Assembly (NCBI RefSeq): GCF_026340675.1 | Contig: NZ_JAPEOX010000001.1 | Coordinates: forward strand, 6,882,001 to 6,946,000 | Origin: Streptomyces sp. NBC_01264 | GTDB lineage: Bacteria; Actinomycetota; Actinomycetes; Streptomycetales; Streptomycetaceae | Direction: 5' to 3' | DNA length: 64,000 nt | Shown: piece after piece, positions 17,793 through 26,500 of the stretch | Position numbering within the stretch: position 1 is the first letter of the stretch | How the letters are laid out: each line of letters starts with the position of its first letter | Notes under the pieces: model-generated | What the model was told of the DNA's origin: nothing | The model's input: only the letters and a program-made list of their open reading frames with translations | Database searches by the model: none | Position numbers and translations under genes: made by a program

Positions 17793-19075
17793 CGCGTCCC
17801 CCCCAGCGGCAGCGAAGCCAGCAGCCCCGGCACCTGCTCCCGGTCCAGCCGCACCAGCCCCGCCTTGACCCCCCGGGCCGTCTGTTCCAGGCCGCGCCGC
17901 GCGGTGATCAGTTCCTCGTCGCTGCGCCCCGTGACGCGTACGTGCCCGGTCAGCGCGACCTCGTGCCGCGCCGCCGGGGTCATGGTCAGGCTGAAGTTCG
18001 TGGCCAGCGCCGGCAGCGAGGTCAACAGCGCGACGAACTGCGGAAGTCCCGCCCCGCTCCCGCCCAACTGGGGCCAGCGGCTGATCCAGTACGTGGTGTG
18101 CCGCCGGTCGTCGCAGCGCCAGGTCCGCGGGGTCTCCTCGGTGCGCCGCCCCGTGGCCGCCGAGCGGCCCGCCTGGGTGATCGCCATCGGGTTCGCGCAC
18201 GAGGACGTGGCCAGTGCGCCCGTCAGCTCCTGCTCCGTGAGCACCGTCGCGCGGAACCCGGCCCCCGCGAGCCTGCTCGCCAACTGGTCCGCGACCCGCA
18301 CCAGACACCGCTGCGCCCCCGGCAGTCCGCCCCCGCGCGCGGTGACCGCGTCGGGGCACAGCTCCGGGTCCAGCTTGAGCGCGATCCACGTGAGGCGTAC
18401 GGCCGGGCTCCCGGTCAGGGCCTGGAGCGGGGCGTAGTTGCGCGCGGCCATCGACTGGGCCGGCAGGTGCGGTGCGGGCGCCGGCTGGGTGTGCTGCACG
18501 AGCTGCGCGGACTCCAGCCGGATGCCGTCCACTTCGAGGACGTCCCGTACGAGGGCCAGCGGCAGCGGCCGCGCCGCCCGGTCGGGGCGCAGCGCGGTGG
18601 CGTCCATGTCGACCTGGACCACCGCGGTCAGGAAGGTGCCGTCGCCGACCATGCCGACGGGCCGCCGGTCACGATCCCGCTCCCGCTCGCTGAACGTGAG
18701 CGTCCGCAAAGCCGGGTCGGCCTCGACGAGCGGGGCCAGCCCGGGCTCCGTACCGGCCGGCACCGCCGTGGCGGCGGCCCGGCGGCGGCGTGCGCGCAGC
18801 GCCAGGGCGCCGCCGATCCACTCGGGCAGCGAGCGCCGGTGCCTGCGTACGACCGCGAGCAGCACGAGGACCAGGGCGAGCACACCGGCCGGCGCCAGCA
18901 GCAGCGGATCCACGACCCAGGCCGCCAGCAGCGCCGCCGCGGCGACCTGGAGCAGCACGAGTTGTTGCAATCGGAACGGGCCGAAGCGCCCCGGACCGGA
19001 CTTCGGATGCGGCGTCACTCCGGCGCGCGCGGGTGCGGGCGTCCCGGTCCGCGGCCTCACGGCAGTGGCCATCAC
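17789..19075 (-). CDS. eccE: Type VII secretion protein EccE
   Basis: A 428-residue protein with two adjacent N-terminal membrane segments (about residues 33-77, LQQLVLLQVAAAALLAAWVV and LLLAPAGVLALVLVLLAVV) followed by a large soluble domain. That is the architecture of EccE, a peripheral component of the ESX membrane complex. Conserved-looking stretches include GMVGDGTFLTAVVQVD and the C-terminal TYWISRWPQ. GTG at 19075 is preferred because GGTGAGG lies 7 nt upstream; ATG at 19072 is the alternative. It is divergent from eccB across a 256-nt region and is coupled to the downstream accessory gene. Confidence 0.85.
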   Translation of the reverse strand: MMATAVRPRTGTPAPARAGVTPHPKSGPGRFGPFRLQQLVLLQVAAAALLAAWVVDPLLLAPAGVLALVLVLLAVVRRHRRSLPEWIGGALALRARRRRAAATAVPAGTEPGLAPLVEADPALRTLTFSERERDRDRRPVGMVGDGTFLTAVVQVDMDATALRPDRAARPLPLALVRDVLEVDGIRLESAQLVQHTQPAPAPHLPAQSMAARNYAPLQALTGSPAVRLTWIALKLDPELCPDAVTARGGGLPGAQRCLVRVADQLASRLAGAGFRATVLTEQELTGALATSSCANPMAITQAGRSAATGRRTEETPRTWRCDDRRHTTYWISRWPQLGGSGAGLPQFVALLTSLPALATNFSLTMTPAARHEVALTGHVRVTGRSDEELITARRGLEQTARGVKAGLVRLDREQVPGLLASLPLGGTR

Positions 19076-19331
19076 TCGGACACCTCACCTTTCCGGGGTT
19101 CGTACCCCTGAGCCCGGCAGCACGCGCGACAGCCGGCCGCTCGCCCCCGGAATCTCCCCAACCCGCCCCAACACCCCTGTTTCCCCCGGCCCGGAAGGCG
19201 TGGAGCGGCTGCCTCACCCTACCCGGCCCCCAACCGGCCCCCGTCAGGAGGCATAGTAGGTGGCCGGTCGGACAACAGAGGCCCGGCGACCGTACTCACC
19301 GACCGGGCCGTGCGGGGAGAATCAGGCGGCC

Positions 19332-20930
19332 ATGGCCTCACGACGTGACGAGCTCAACGCGTACACCTTTGCGAAGCGACGCACGGTGGCCGCGTTCCTT
19401 CAGCCTTCGGCGAGCGGGTCGGAGGAGGGCGCTCCGCGACCGCTGCGCGCCGTCCTGCCCGGTGTGATCACCGCCGCGCTCGTCCTCGCCGCCTTCGGAG
19501 CCTGGGGGATGTTCAAGCCGACGGCCCCCAAGGGCTGGGACACCCCCGGTGACCACGTCATCGTCGGCAAGGATTCGACGACCCGCTACGTCGTCCTGAC
19601 CACCAAGGTCGACGGCACGGACCAGACCCGGCTGCACCCGGTCCTCAACCTCGCCTCCGCCCGGCTGCTCCTCGACCCGTCCAAGGCCAAGGTCGTCCAG
19701 GTGGAGGACAAGGTGCTGGACGCGGGCAAGCTCCCGCGCGGCCCCATCATCGGCATCCCCTACGCCCCCGACCGGCTGCCCGCCCCCGCGGAGGCGGGCA
19801 AGGCCAAGCGCTGGGCCGTCTGCCAGCAGCCCGGCGGCAACGGCAAGGGCGTGCAGACGGCCGCCTTCGTCCTCGCCGACCGCGAGGCGAACCTGATGGA
19901 CGACGGGCGCCGGCTCTCCGACTCCCAGGCCCTGTACGTCCAGAGCACCGGCACGGGCAAGGGTCGCTACCTCGTCGACGCGACGGGCACGAAGTACAAG
20001 TTCCCCGAAGGCACCGCGGACGCCCGCACGATGACCAACGCCCTCGTCGGCGGCAGCGCCGTCCCACAGCAGGTCACCGAGGAGTGGCTGGCCACCCTCG
20101 GCTCCGGCGACGACCTGGCCTTCCCCGAGCTGCCGGGCGCGAAGGCCGGAACGGCCGCCGGCGTCAAGGGCCTGGCCAGCAAGGACGACAAGGTCGGCAT
20201 GGTGCTGAAGGCCATGACCGGTTCCGGCGTGCAGCACTACCTGGTGCTGCCCGGCAAGGTCGTCCCCGTCTCCGACTTCGTCGCCTGGCTGATGATCTCC
20301 TCGCCCGCGACCGACCGGCTCGACATGCACGGCAAGGCCGATGAGGTGGACATGCAGTCCATCAACCCGGAGCGCACGTTCTTCAAGGGCGACGCGAAGT
20401 GGCCCCAGAAGAAGACCGCGCGGATCAACGAGGTCCGCGCCTCCTCAGCATCCTCCTCTGCCTCCGGCGCGGACGGCGCCCGCGACACCGTCTGCAGCGT
20501 GCTGCGCTCCGTCGACGCCAAGGGCCGCCAGACGCTGAGCACCTGGGCCGGCACCGGATTCCCCGTCGACATCACCGCCAGCGGTACGAGCGCGTACGTC
20601 ACCCCCGGCACCGGCCTGCTCTACACCCAGGCCCAGGGCCGCCAGACCACCGCGGGCGGCGCGCTCTTCCTGGTCACCGACACCGGCCTGCGGTATGCCG
20701 TCCAGGCCAACGGCGACAGCGACGCGGCCCAGCCCTCACCCGGACCGAGCGCGAGCCCCGGCCAGGGCGGGGAGGCCACCTCCGACGGCCGCCCCGCACC
20801 GAGCCAGGCCCAGGCCCGGCTCGGATACGCGGACGTGGTCCCGGTGACGGTGCCCATCGCGTGGTCGGAGTTCCTCTCCAAGGGGCCCCGCCTCGACAGC
20901 AACGCGGCCCGACAGCCCCAGGGTTCGTGA
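19332..20930 (+). CDS. eccB: Type VII secretion protein EccB
   Basis: A 532-residue EccB, a core subunit of the ESX inner-membrane complex. It has the family N terminus MASRRDELNAYTFAKRRTVA, a single membrane segment at about residues 41-62 (VLPGVITAALVLAAFGAWGM) and a large extracytoplasmic domain with two Cys (WAVC and DTVC) that probably form a disulfide. The ATG at 19332 was chosen to match the family start; the frame opens 24 codons earlier at 19260. Its TGA overlaps the first base of the mycP ATG, so the two are co-translated. A Ser/Pro-rich stretch (about 483-505) precedes the C terminus. Confidence 0.92.
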   Translation: MASRRDELNAYTFAKRRTVAAFLQPSASGSEEGAPRPLRAVLPGVITAALVLAAFGAWGMFKPTAPKGWDTPGDHVIVGKDSTTRYVVLTTKVDGTDQTRLHPVLNLASARLLLDPSKAKVVQVEDKVLDAGKLPRGPIIGIPYAPDRLPAPAEAGKAKRWAVCQQPGGNGKGVQTAAFVLADREANLMDDGRRLSDSQALYVQSTGTGKGRYLVDATGTKYKFPEGTADARTMTNALVGGSAVPQQVTEEWLATLGSGDDLAFPELPGAKAGTAAGVKGLASKDDKVGMVLKAMTGSGVQHYLVLPGKVVPVSDFVAWLMISSPATDRLDMHGKADEVDMQSINPERTFFKGDAKWPQKKTARINEVRASSASSSASGADGARDTVCSVLRSVDAKGRQTLSTWAGTGFPVDITASGTSAYVTPGTGLLYTQAQGRQTTAGGALFLVTDTGLRYAVQANGDSDAAQPSPGPSASPGQGGEATSDGRPAPSQAQARLGYADVVPVTVPIAWSEFLSKGPRLDSNAARQPQGS

Positions 20931-22204
20931 TGCGGAGCACCGTGAAGCCCGCCCTCGCCGCCCTGCTGGCGGCCGCCGCCCTCACCCTGGGGGCCGCGCC
21001 GCAGCCCTCGTACGCGAGCCTGCGCGAGCCCTCGTACACGAGCCCGCGCGAGCCCTCGTACCCCTTGCTCCTCGCGGGCGCCGGCGAGTGCACCTTTCCG
21101 ATGAAGAAGCAGATAGAGGACCGGCCCTGGTCGCTCCAGCGCCTGCTGCTCGACGAGCTCTGGGCGGACACCAAGGGCCGCTCCAAGGACGGCAAGAGCG
21201 TCCGCGTGGCCGTCATCGACACCGGCGTGGACCGGGTCAACCCGCAGCTCAGCGGCGCCCTCGACATCGCGGCCGGGCGCGACTTCCTCGACGCCAAGGG
21301 CGACGGCACCGCGGACACCGTCGGGCACGGCACCAAGGTCGCCGGGCTCATCGCGGCCCGCCCGAATTCCGATACGGGCTTCGTCGGGCTCGCCCCCGAG
21401 GCCACGATCATCCCCATCCGGCAGAACGACGGACAGGGCGGCGGCAACGCCCAGACCCTGAGCGAGGCCATCACGCACGCGGTGGCCAAGGGCGCCCAGG
21501 TCATCAACATCTCGCAGGACACCGAGCAGCCGATGACCCAGGACTCCAAGCTCGGGCAGGCCGTGAAGAAGGCGGTCGAGGCCAACGTGGTCGTCGTCGC
21601 CTCGGCCGGCAACGACGGCCTCACCGGGAAGAAGCGCCCCACCTACCCGGCGGCCTTCCCCGGCGTCCTGGCCGTGGGCTCCTCGGACCGCAACAACGAG
21701 CGCGCCGCCTTCTCCCAGCCCGGCTCCTTCATCGGGATCGCGGCGCCCGGGGTCGACATGCTCTCCACCGTCCCCGGCTTCGGCCAGTGCGTGGACAACG
21801 GCACCAGCTTCTCCGCGCCCTACGTCGCCGGGGTCGCCGCCCTGCTGCGCGCCAAGCACCCGCAGTGGACCGCGCAGGAGGTGATCTGGCAGCTCCAGAA
21901 CACCGCCGAGCGCTCCGTCAACGGCCACGACGACTACGTGGGCTGGGGCGTGGTCGACCCGGTCCGCGCGCTCACCCAGTCCGCCGTGGGCGCGGAACCC
22001 CCCAAGGCCCCCGTACCGGACCCCGGGCCGCCGCCCGCGGCGGCCCCGGAACCGGCCGCGATGCAGATGACCGAGACGGCGCGCGAACGCGACGAGCGGC
22101 TCGGTACGTACGCGCTGGGAATCGGCGGCGTCCTCATCGCCGTGATCGCCGGCACCGCCACGGTGGTCCGGGAGGCACGGAACCGAAGGCGCCGTTTGCA
22201 GTGA
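20930..22204 (+). CDS. mycP: Mycosin-type subtilisin protease of the type VII system
   Basis: A 424-residue membrane-anchored serine protease. It has an N-terminal signal (residues 1-25, LAALLAAAALTLGAA) and a triad of Asp97 (VAVIDTG), His133 (GHGTKVAG) and Ser293 (GTSFSAP), with Asn228 in AGND as oxyanion residue. The C-terminal membrane helix (about 395-415) is followed by an Arg-rich cytoplasmic end, as in mycosins. Cys54 and Cys287 could pair. Just after the signal a short repeat (PSYASLREPSYTSPREPSYP) is encoded by near-identical 24-bp units. Mycosins cleave secreted substrates and stabilise the ESX complex. The TGATG overlap with eccB indicates an operon. Confidence 0.95.
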   Translation: MRSTVKPALAALLAAAALTLGAAPQPSYASLREPSYTSPREPSYPLLLAGAGECTFPMKKQIEDRPWSLQRLLLDELWADTKGRSKDGKSVRVAVIDTGVDRVNPQLSGALDIAAGRDFLDAKGDGTADTVGHGTKVAGLIAARPNSDTGFVGLAPEATIIPIRQNDGQGGGNAQTLSEAITHAVAKGAQVINISQDTEQPMTQDSKLGQAVKKAVEANVVVVASAGNDGLTGKKRPTYPAAFPGVLAVGSSDRNNERAAFSQPGSFIGIAAPGVDMLSTVPGFGQCVDNGTSFSAPYVAGVAALLRAKHPQWTAQEVIWQLQNTAERSVNGHDDYVGWGVVDPVRALTQSAVGAEPPKAPVPDPGPPPAAAPEPAAMQMTETARERDERLGTYALGIGGVLIAVIAGTATVVREARNRRRRLQ

Positions 22205-22241
22205 ACGGTCACGGTTCCGAGACAGATCCCCAAGGGCCGTG

Positions 22242-22270
22242 TTGGGTCGCACCGATCAACTGACTACAGT
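22242..22270 (+). promoter_or_regulatory. Candidate promoter for the WXG100 pair
   Basis: TTGGGT at 22242-22247 and TACAGT at 22265-22270 are separated by 17 bp, a good match to the vegetative sigma factor pattern. A start near 22277 would give a leader of about 140 nt before the first WXG100 gene. The leader contains ggagcgg/ccgctcc complementary words. Confidence 0.55.
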
Positions 22271-22418
22271 GTTCGGAGGCTTCACGACTGTGACCGGGGA
22301 TGGCGCGTGGAGCGGAGGGCATCCGGGGGCGGGTGGCTGAAAACCGCTCCCTCGACGTGCCGCTCCGCCGCGCGATCCGCCGGTTCTGTCTGGCGAATTG
22401 AGAGATGAGGAGCTTCGG

Positions 22419-22760
22419 ATGACCAACAATTTCGGACTCGCTGATGACCCGGTAAAGCAGGCACTGAACAAGATTTCGGAGACCGCCGACAGCGTCACCC
22501 GGCAGTCCCGGGAGCTGGCGGACATCCTCGCCACCGTCAGTGCGGGCTGGACCGGCGTGGGTGCGTCGGGGTTCACCTCCGCGCAGACCGTCGTCAACGA
22601 GGACCACGACGAGATCCGCCGGCTGCTCGGCGTCCTGCACAACGCGGTCGGACAGACCAAGAACCTGAGCAACGCGCAGGACGACGACGTGGTCTCGGCG
22701 TTCCAGTCGGTCAAGGCGTCCAGCGGCGGTGGCAACACCTCCGCCCTCAACGGGATCTGA
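22419..22760 (+). CDS. esxB: WXG100 family type VII secretion protein (EsxB-like)
   Basis: A 113-residue helical-hairpin protein with the central motif SAGWTGVGASGF (W-x-G at about residues 41-43) between two amphipathic helices. WXG100 proteins are secreted as dimers by ESX systems. The ATG at 22419 has GAGGAG 7 nt upstream; the frame opens 7 codons earlier but without that signal. A flexible Ser/Gly end (KASSGGGNTSALNG) closes the protein and no YxxxD/E export signal is visible. By analogy with Streptomyces EsxBA this is the upstream member, and its partner lies 60 nt downstream. Assigning B versus A is by position only. Confidence 0.88.
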   Translation: MTNNFGLADDPVKQALNKISETADSVTRQSRELADILATVSAGWTGVGASGFTSAQTVVNEDHDEIRRLLGVLHNAVGQTKNLSNAQDDDVVSAFQSVKASSGGGNTSALNGI

Positions 22761-22820
22761 CCGGCGGGATCCGACCCGCTTCCCCACCCACCTGCCCCGC
22801 CCCGTGCGAAGGAGAAGAGC

Positions 22821-23129
22821 ATGACCGCGAACGACGGGCACACCAAGGTCCAGTACGAGAGCGTCCAGATGATGGCGGACCGCATCCGCATCGTCTCGGA
22901 CAACATCAAGAAGGACCTCGACGAGATGGGCGCGGCCCTGACGGTCGTCACGGACACCTGGGACGGCGAGGCGCACATCCAGTACGTCGAGCTGCAGCGC
23001 AAGTACAACGCCAAGGCCGACCACATGCGCGCCCAGCTGCGCCTCGTCGCGGACCTCATCGAGCGCGGCAAGAACGACTACCGCGCCACCGACGTGAAGG
23101 CCTCGCGCCTGTTCACCGAGGCCTACTAG
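22821..23129 (+). CDS. esxA: WXG100 family type VII secretion protein (EsxA-like)
   Basis: A 102-residue WXG100 protein with WDG in TDTWDGEAHIQYVEL (about residues 47-61) and strongly helical flanks. Near the C terminus NDYRATD contains YxxxD, the general ESX export signal, so this member probably carries the secretion signal for the heterodimer. The ATG is preceded by GAAGGAGAA. It is paired with the gene at 22419, and a perfect 21-bp terminator hairpin starts 17 nt after its stop. Confidence 0.9.
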   Translation: MTANDGHTKVQYESVQMMADRIRIVSDNIKKDLDEMGAALTVVTDTWDGEAHIQYVELQRKYNAKADHMRAQLRLVADLIERGKNDYRATDVKASRLFTEAY

Positions 23130-23146
23130 GCCCGGGCACGCAAGGA

Positions 23147-23191
23147 CATGGGGAAGGGGCGCGCCCGCACCGGGCGCGCCCCTTCCCCATG
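23147..23191. terminator. Perfect 21-bp hairpin closing esxBA
   Basis: Two exact 21-bp inverted copies beginning catggggaaggggcgcgc are separated by only cac. The hairpin lies between esxA and the convergent DUF397 gene, so it can stop transcription from both sides. Confidence 0.85.
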
Positions 23192-23201
23192 TGTACACGC
23201 C

Positions 23202-23447
23202 CTAGCGCGGATCCCGGTCCAGATCGAACTCCCCGTCCCGGGCCCCGAGTACGAACGCCTCCCACTCGGCCGCGGTGTAGCGCAGCACCGTGTCCCGGTC
23301 CAGCGAGGACCGCATCGCCACCGCTCCCTCGGGCAGCCGGGCGATCTCGACCCGCTCCTCGTCGGGAGAGGTGCCGGGCGGGCCCTCCCACTCGACGCCG
23401 CTGATGTCGAGCCCGTACAGCTCGTCCTTCTCCTGCTGAGTGCCCAT
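23202..23447 (-). CDS. DUF397 domain protein
   Basis: An 81-residue acidic protein ending in the DUF397 pattern: VEIARLPEGAVAMRSSLDRD, LRYTAAEWEAFVLGARDGEF. DUF397 proteins are abundant in Streptomyces, where they are usually paired with a helix-turn-helix regulator of the WhiJ/AbaA-like type and affect development. No HTH partner is present here: the neighbours are esxA (convergent) and eccC (upstream, same strand, 136 nt). The ATG has AAGGAGAGG upstream on the minus strand. A regulatory link to the secretion locus is only inferred from position. Confidence 0.82.
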   Translation of the reverse strand: MGTQQEKDELYGLDISGVEWEGPPGTSPDEERVEIARLPEGAVAMRSSLDRDTVLRYTAAEWEAFVLGARDGEFDLDRDPR

Positions 23448-23583
23448 GCGCGGCCTCTCCTTCGGTGGTGCGTTCCCTGCCGATTATCGACGGTGACCAG
23501 CCGCGCGCGGGGGGCTTTCCGCAAGGCTCCGCGAGAGCCTCCGCCCCGCGCGCACGGCCCGGCTCCCCGCCCGGCTCCCCGCC

Positions 23584-26500
23584 CTACATCCCCGGCATCC
23601 GGCCGATCTGGATCAGCGAGGCCCCGCGCTTGCGCGAGACGAAGGAGGCCCGGCCCGGAGGCATGGGACGCGGCCGCACGCTGCCGACCAGATCCCCCTC
23701 GGACGGATCGCCGGACAGCACCACGCCCTGCGCGCCCAGCTCCTTGATCCGCTGCATGAACGGCTCGTACAGCGCTCGCGAGGCGCCCGCCGAGCTGCGC
23801 GCGATGATGAAGCGCACCCCCGTGTCGCGCGCGAACGGCAGGAACTCCACCAGCTGCGCCAGCGGATTGCCCTGGCTCGTGGCCACCAGGTCGAAGTCGT
23901 CGATGATGATGAACACGTCCGGCCCCGTCCACCAGCTGCGGTCGCGCAGCTGCTGCGGGGTGACGTCCTGCGGGGGCTGGCGGCGGGCGAACACCCCGGC
24001 CAGCGCCTCCATGTGCATCTGCAGGGAGCTCGCCATCGGCGCGTACTCCAGCAGGTGCTCCTCCGGCAGCGCGCCGAGCAGGCTGCGCCGGTAGTCGCCG
24101 ACCACCAGCCGTGCCCGGTCCGGGCCGTAGCGCTCCGAGATCCGCTGCGCGATGAGCCGCAGCAGGTTGGTCTTGCCCGACTCGCTCTCGCCGAACACCA
24201 GGAGGAAGGGGTCGGTCTCGAAGTCGACGAACACCGGCTCCAGCTCGGTCTCGTCGATGCCGATCGCGATCCCGCGCTCCGGGTACTCCCCGCCCTTGGG
24301 GAGCTGGTCCGCGTGCAGCAGCCGCGGCAGCAGCCGCACACCGGGGGCCGCCTGGCCCGTCCAGTTCTGCTTCACGGCGTCCACGAAGGCGGCCGTGGCC
24401 TCCGACAGGTCGTCCGCCGCGTGCGAGCCGTCGACCCGCGGCAGCGCGCCCAGGAAGTGCAGCTTCTCCGCGACCTGACCGCGGCCCGGCATCCCCGCGG
24501 GGACGTTCGCCGCCACCTTGCGGTCGAACTCGGAGTCCATGACATCGCCGAGGCGCAGTTCCAGCCGGCTGAGGATCTGGTCCTTCAGCGCGGCCCGGAC
24601 CTCCATGTACCGGGCGACCGTGATCACCACGTGGATGCCGTATCCCAGCCCGCGGGACGCGATGTCCGTGACGACCTGCTCCAGGGCCTCGTACTCGCCC
24701 CGGAAGCCGCCCCAGCCGTCGACGACCAGGAACACGTCGCCCCAGGCCTCCCCGGGCAGCTCGCCCGCGGCCCGTCGGCGCCGGTAGGTGCCGATCGAGT
24801 CGATGCCGTTCGCGCGGAAGAACTCCTCGCGCCGGCGCAGCACCCCGGCCACCTCCGCGACCGTGCGCCGCACCCGCTCCGGGTCCAGCCGGGAGGCGAT
24901 CCCGCCCACGTGCGGCAGTTCGGCGAGCGAGGACAGACCGCCGCCGCCGAAGTCCAGCCCGTAGAACTGCACCTCGCGCGGGGTGTGCGTGAGCGCGAAC
25001 GAGGAGATCAGCGTCCGCATCAGCGTGGACTTGCCCGACTGCGGGCCGCCGACCACCATCATGTGGCCCGCCGCACCCGAGAAGTCCCGGTACAGCACCT
25101 CGCGCCGCTGCTCGAAGGGCTTGTCGATGAGCCCGAGCGGTACGACCAGCCCGCCCGGCCGCGTGTACCCCTCCGCGTGCAGTCCGCGCTCCGCGCTCGG
25201 CGCCAGCGCCGGCAGCAGCTGGTCCAGCGGCGGAGCCTGGTCCAGCGGCGGCAGCCACACCTGGTGCGCCGGCACCCCCTGCCCCTCCAGCCGTCCCACG
25301 ATCACGTCCAGCACCGTGTCCGCCAGCGCGTCGTCCCCGGCCCGCGCCTCCTGCTCCGCGCGCGCCGACAGGTACGCCGGGTCCGGGGCCGCGTACACCA
25401 CCGGCACCGGCGCCGCCGTGAACAGCGCGGGCCGCCGCTCCACCGGGAACAGCCCGACCGACAGGTCGGGCCCGCCCGAGCGGTAGGTGCCCGAGACGTA
25501 CGCCGCCTTGAAGCGCGTCATCTCGTCCGTACCGAACTTCAGGTAGCCCGAACCGGGCACCGACGGCAGGTGGTAGGCGTCCGGCACGCCGATCGCGGTC
25601 CGCGACTCCGCCGCCGAGAAGGTCCGCAGACCGATCCGGTACGACAGGTACGTGTCCAGCCCGCGCAGCTTGCCCTCCTCCAGCCGCTGCGAGGCCAGCA
25701 GCAGGTGCACGCCCAGCGACCGGCCGATGCGGCCGATCTGGATGAACATGTCGATGAAGTCCGGCTTCGCGGTCAGCAGCTCGGAGAACTCGTCGATGAC
25801 CAGCACCAGCGAGGCCAGCGGCTCCAGCGGAGCACCCGCCGCGCGGGCCTTCTCGTAGTCGTGGATGTTCGCGTAGTTGCCCGCCGAGCGCAGCAGCTCC
25901 TGGCGGCGCTGCAGCTCGCCGCGGATCGAGTCGCCCATGCGGTCCACGAGCGTGAGGTCGTCCGCCAGGTTGGTGATGACGGCCGCGACGTGCGGCATCT
26001 GCCCCATCCCGGTGAAGGTCGCACCGCCCTTGAAGTCCGCGAGTACGAAGTTCAGCGTCTCCGAGGTGTGCGTGACGGCCAGTCCCAGCACCAGCGTGCG
26101 CAGCAGCTCCGACTTGCCCGAACCGGTCGCGCCCACGCACAGCCCGTGCGGACCCATGCCCTCCTGCGCGGCCTCCTTCAGGTCCAGCATCACCGGAGAG
26201 CCGTCCTCGCCGACCCCGATCGGCACGCGCAGCCGCTCGCCGGCGGAGCGCGGCCGCCAGGTCCGGGCCACGTCCACGGCGGCCGCGTCGCCCAGGTTCA
26301 GCAGGTCGGTGAAGTCCAGGTTGGCCAGCAGCGGCTCGTCCTCGTCCCCGCCGCCCGTCCGCAGCGGCGCCAGCTGCCGGGCCAGGGCCTCGGCCGCCGG
26401 CAGCGACAGGGTGTCCGGCAGACCCTCGTAGGCGAAGCCCGCACCCGACTCCAGCCGCAGCCGGCCCGGCCGCACCACGACCGACAGCCCGCCGCGCGCC

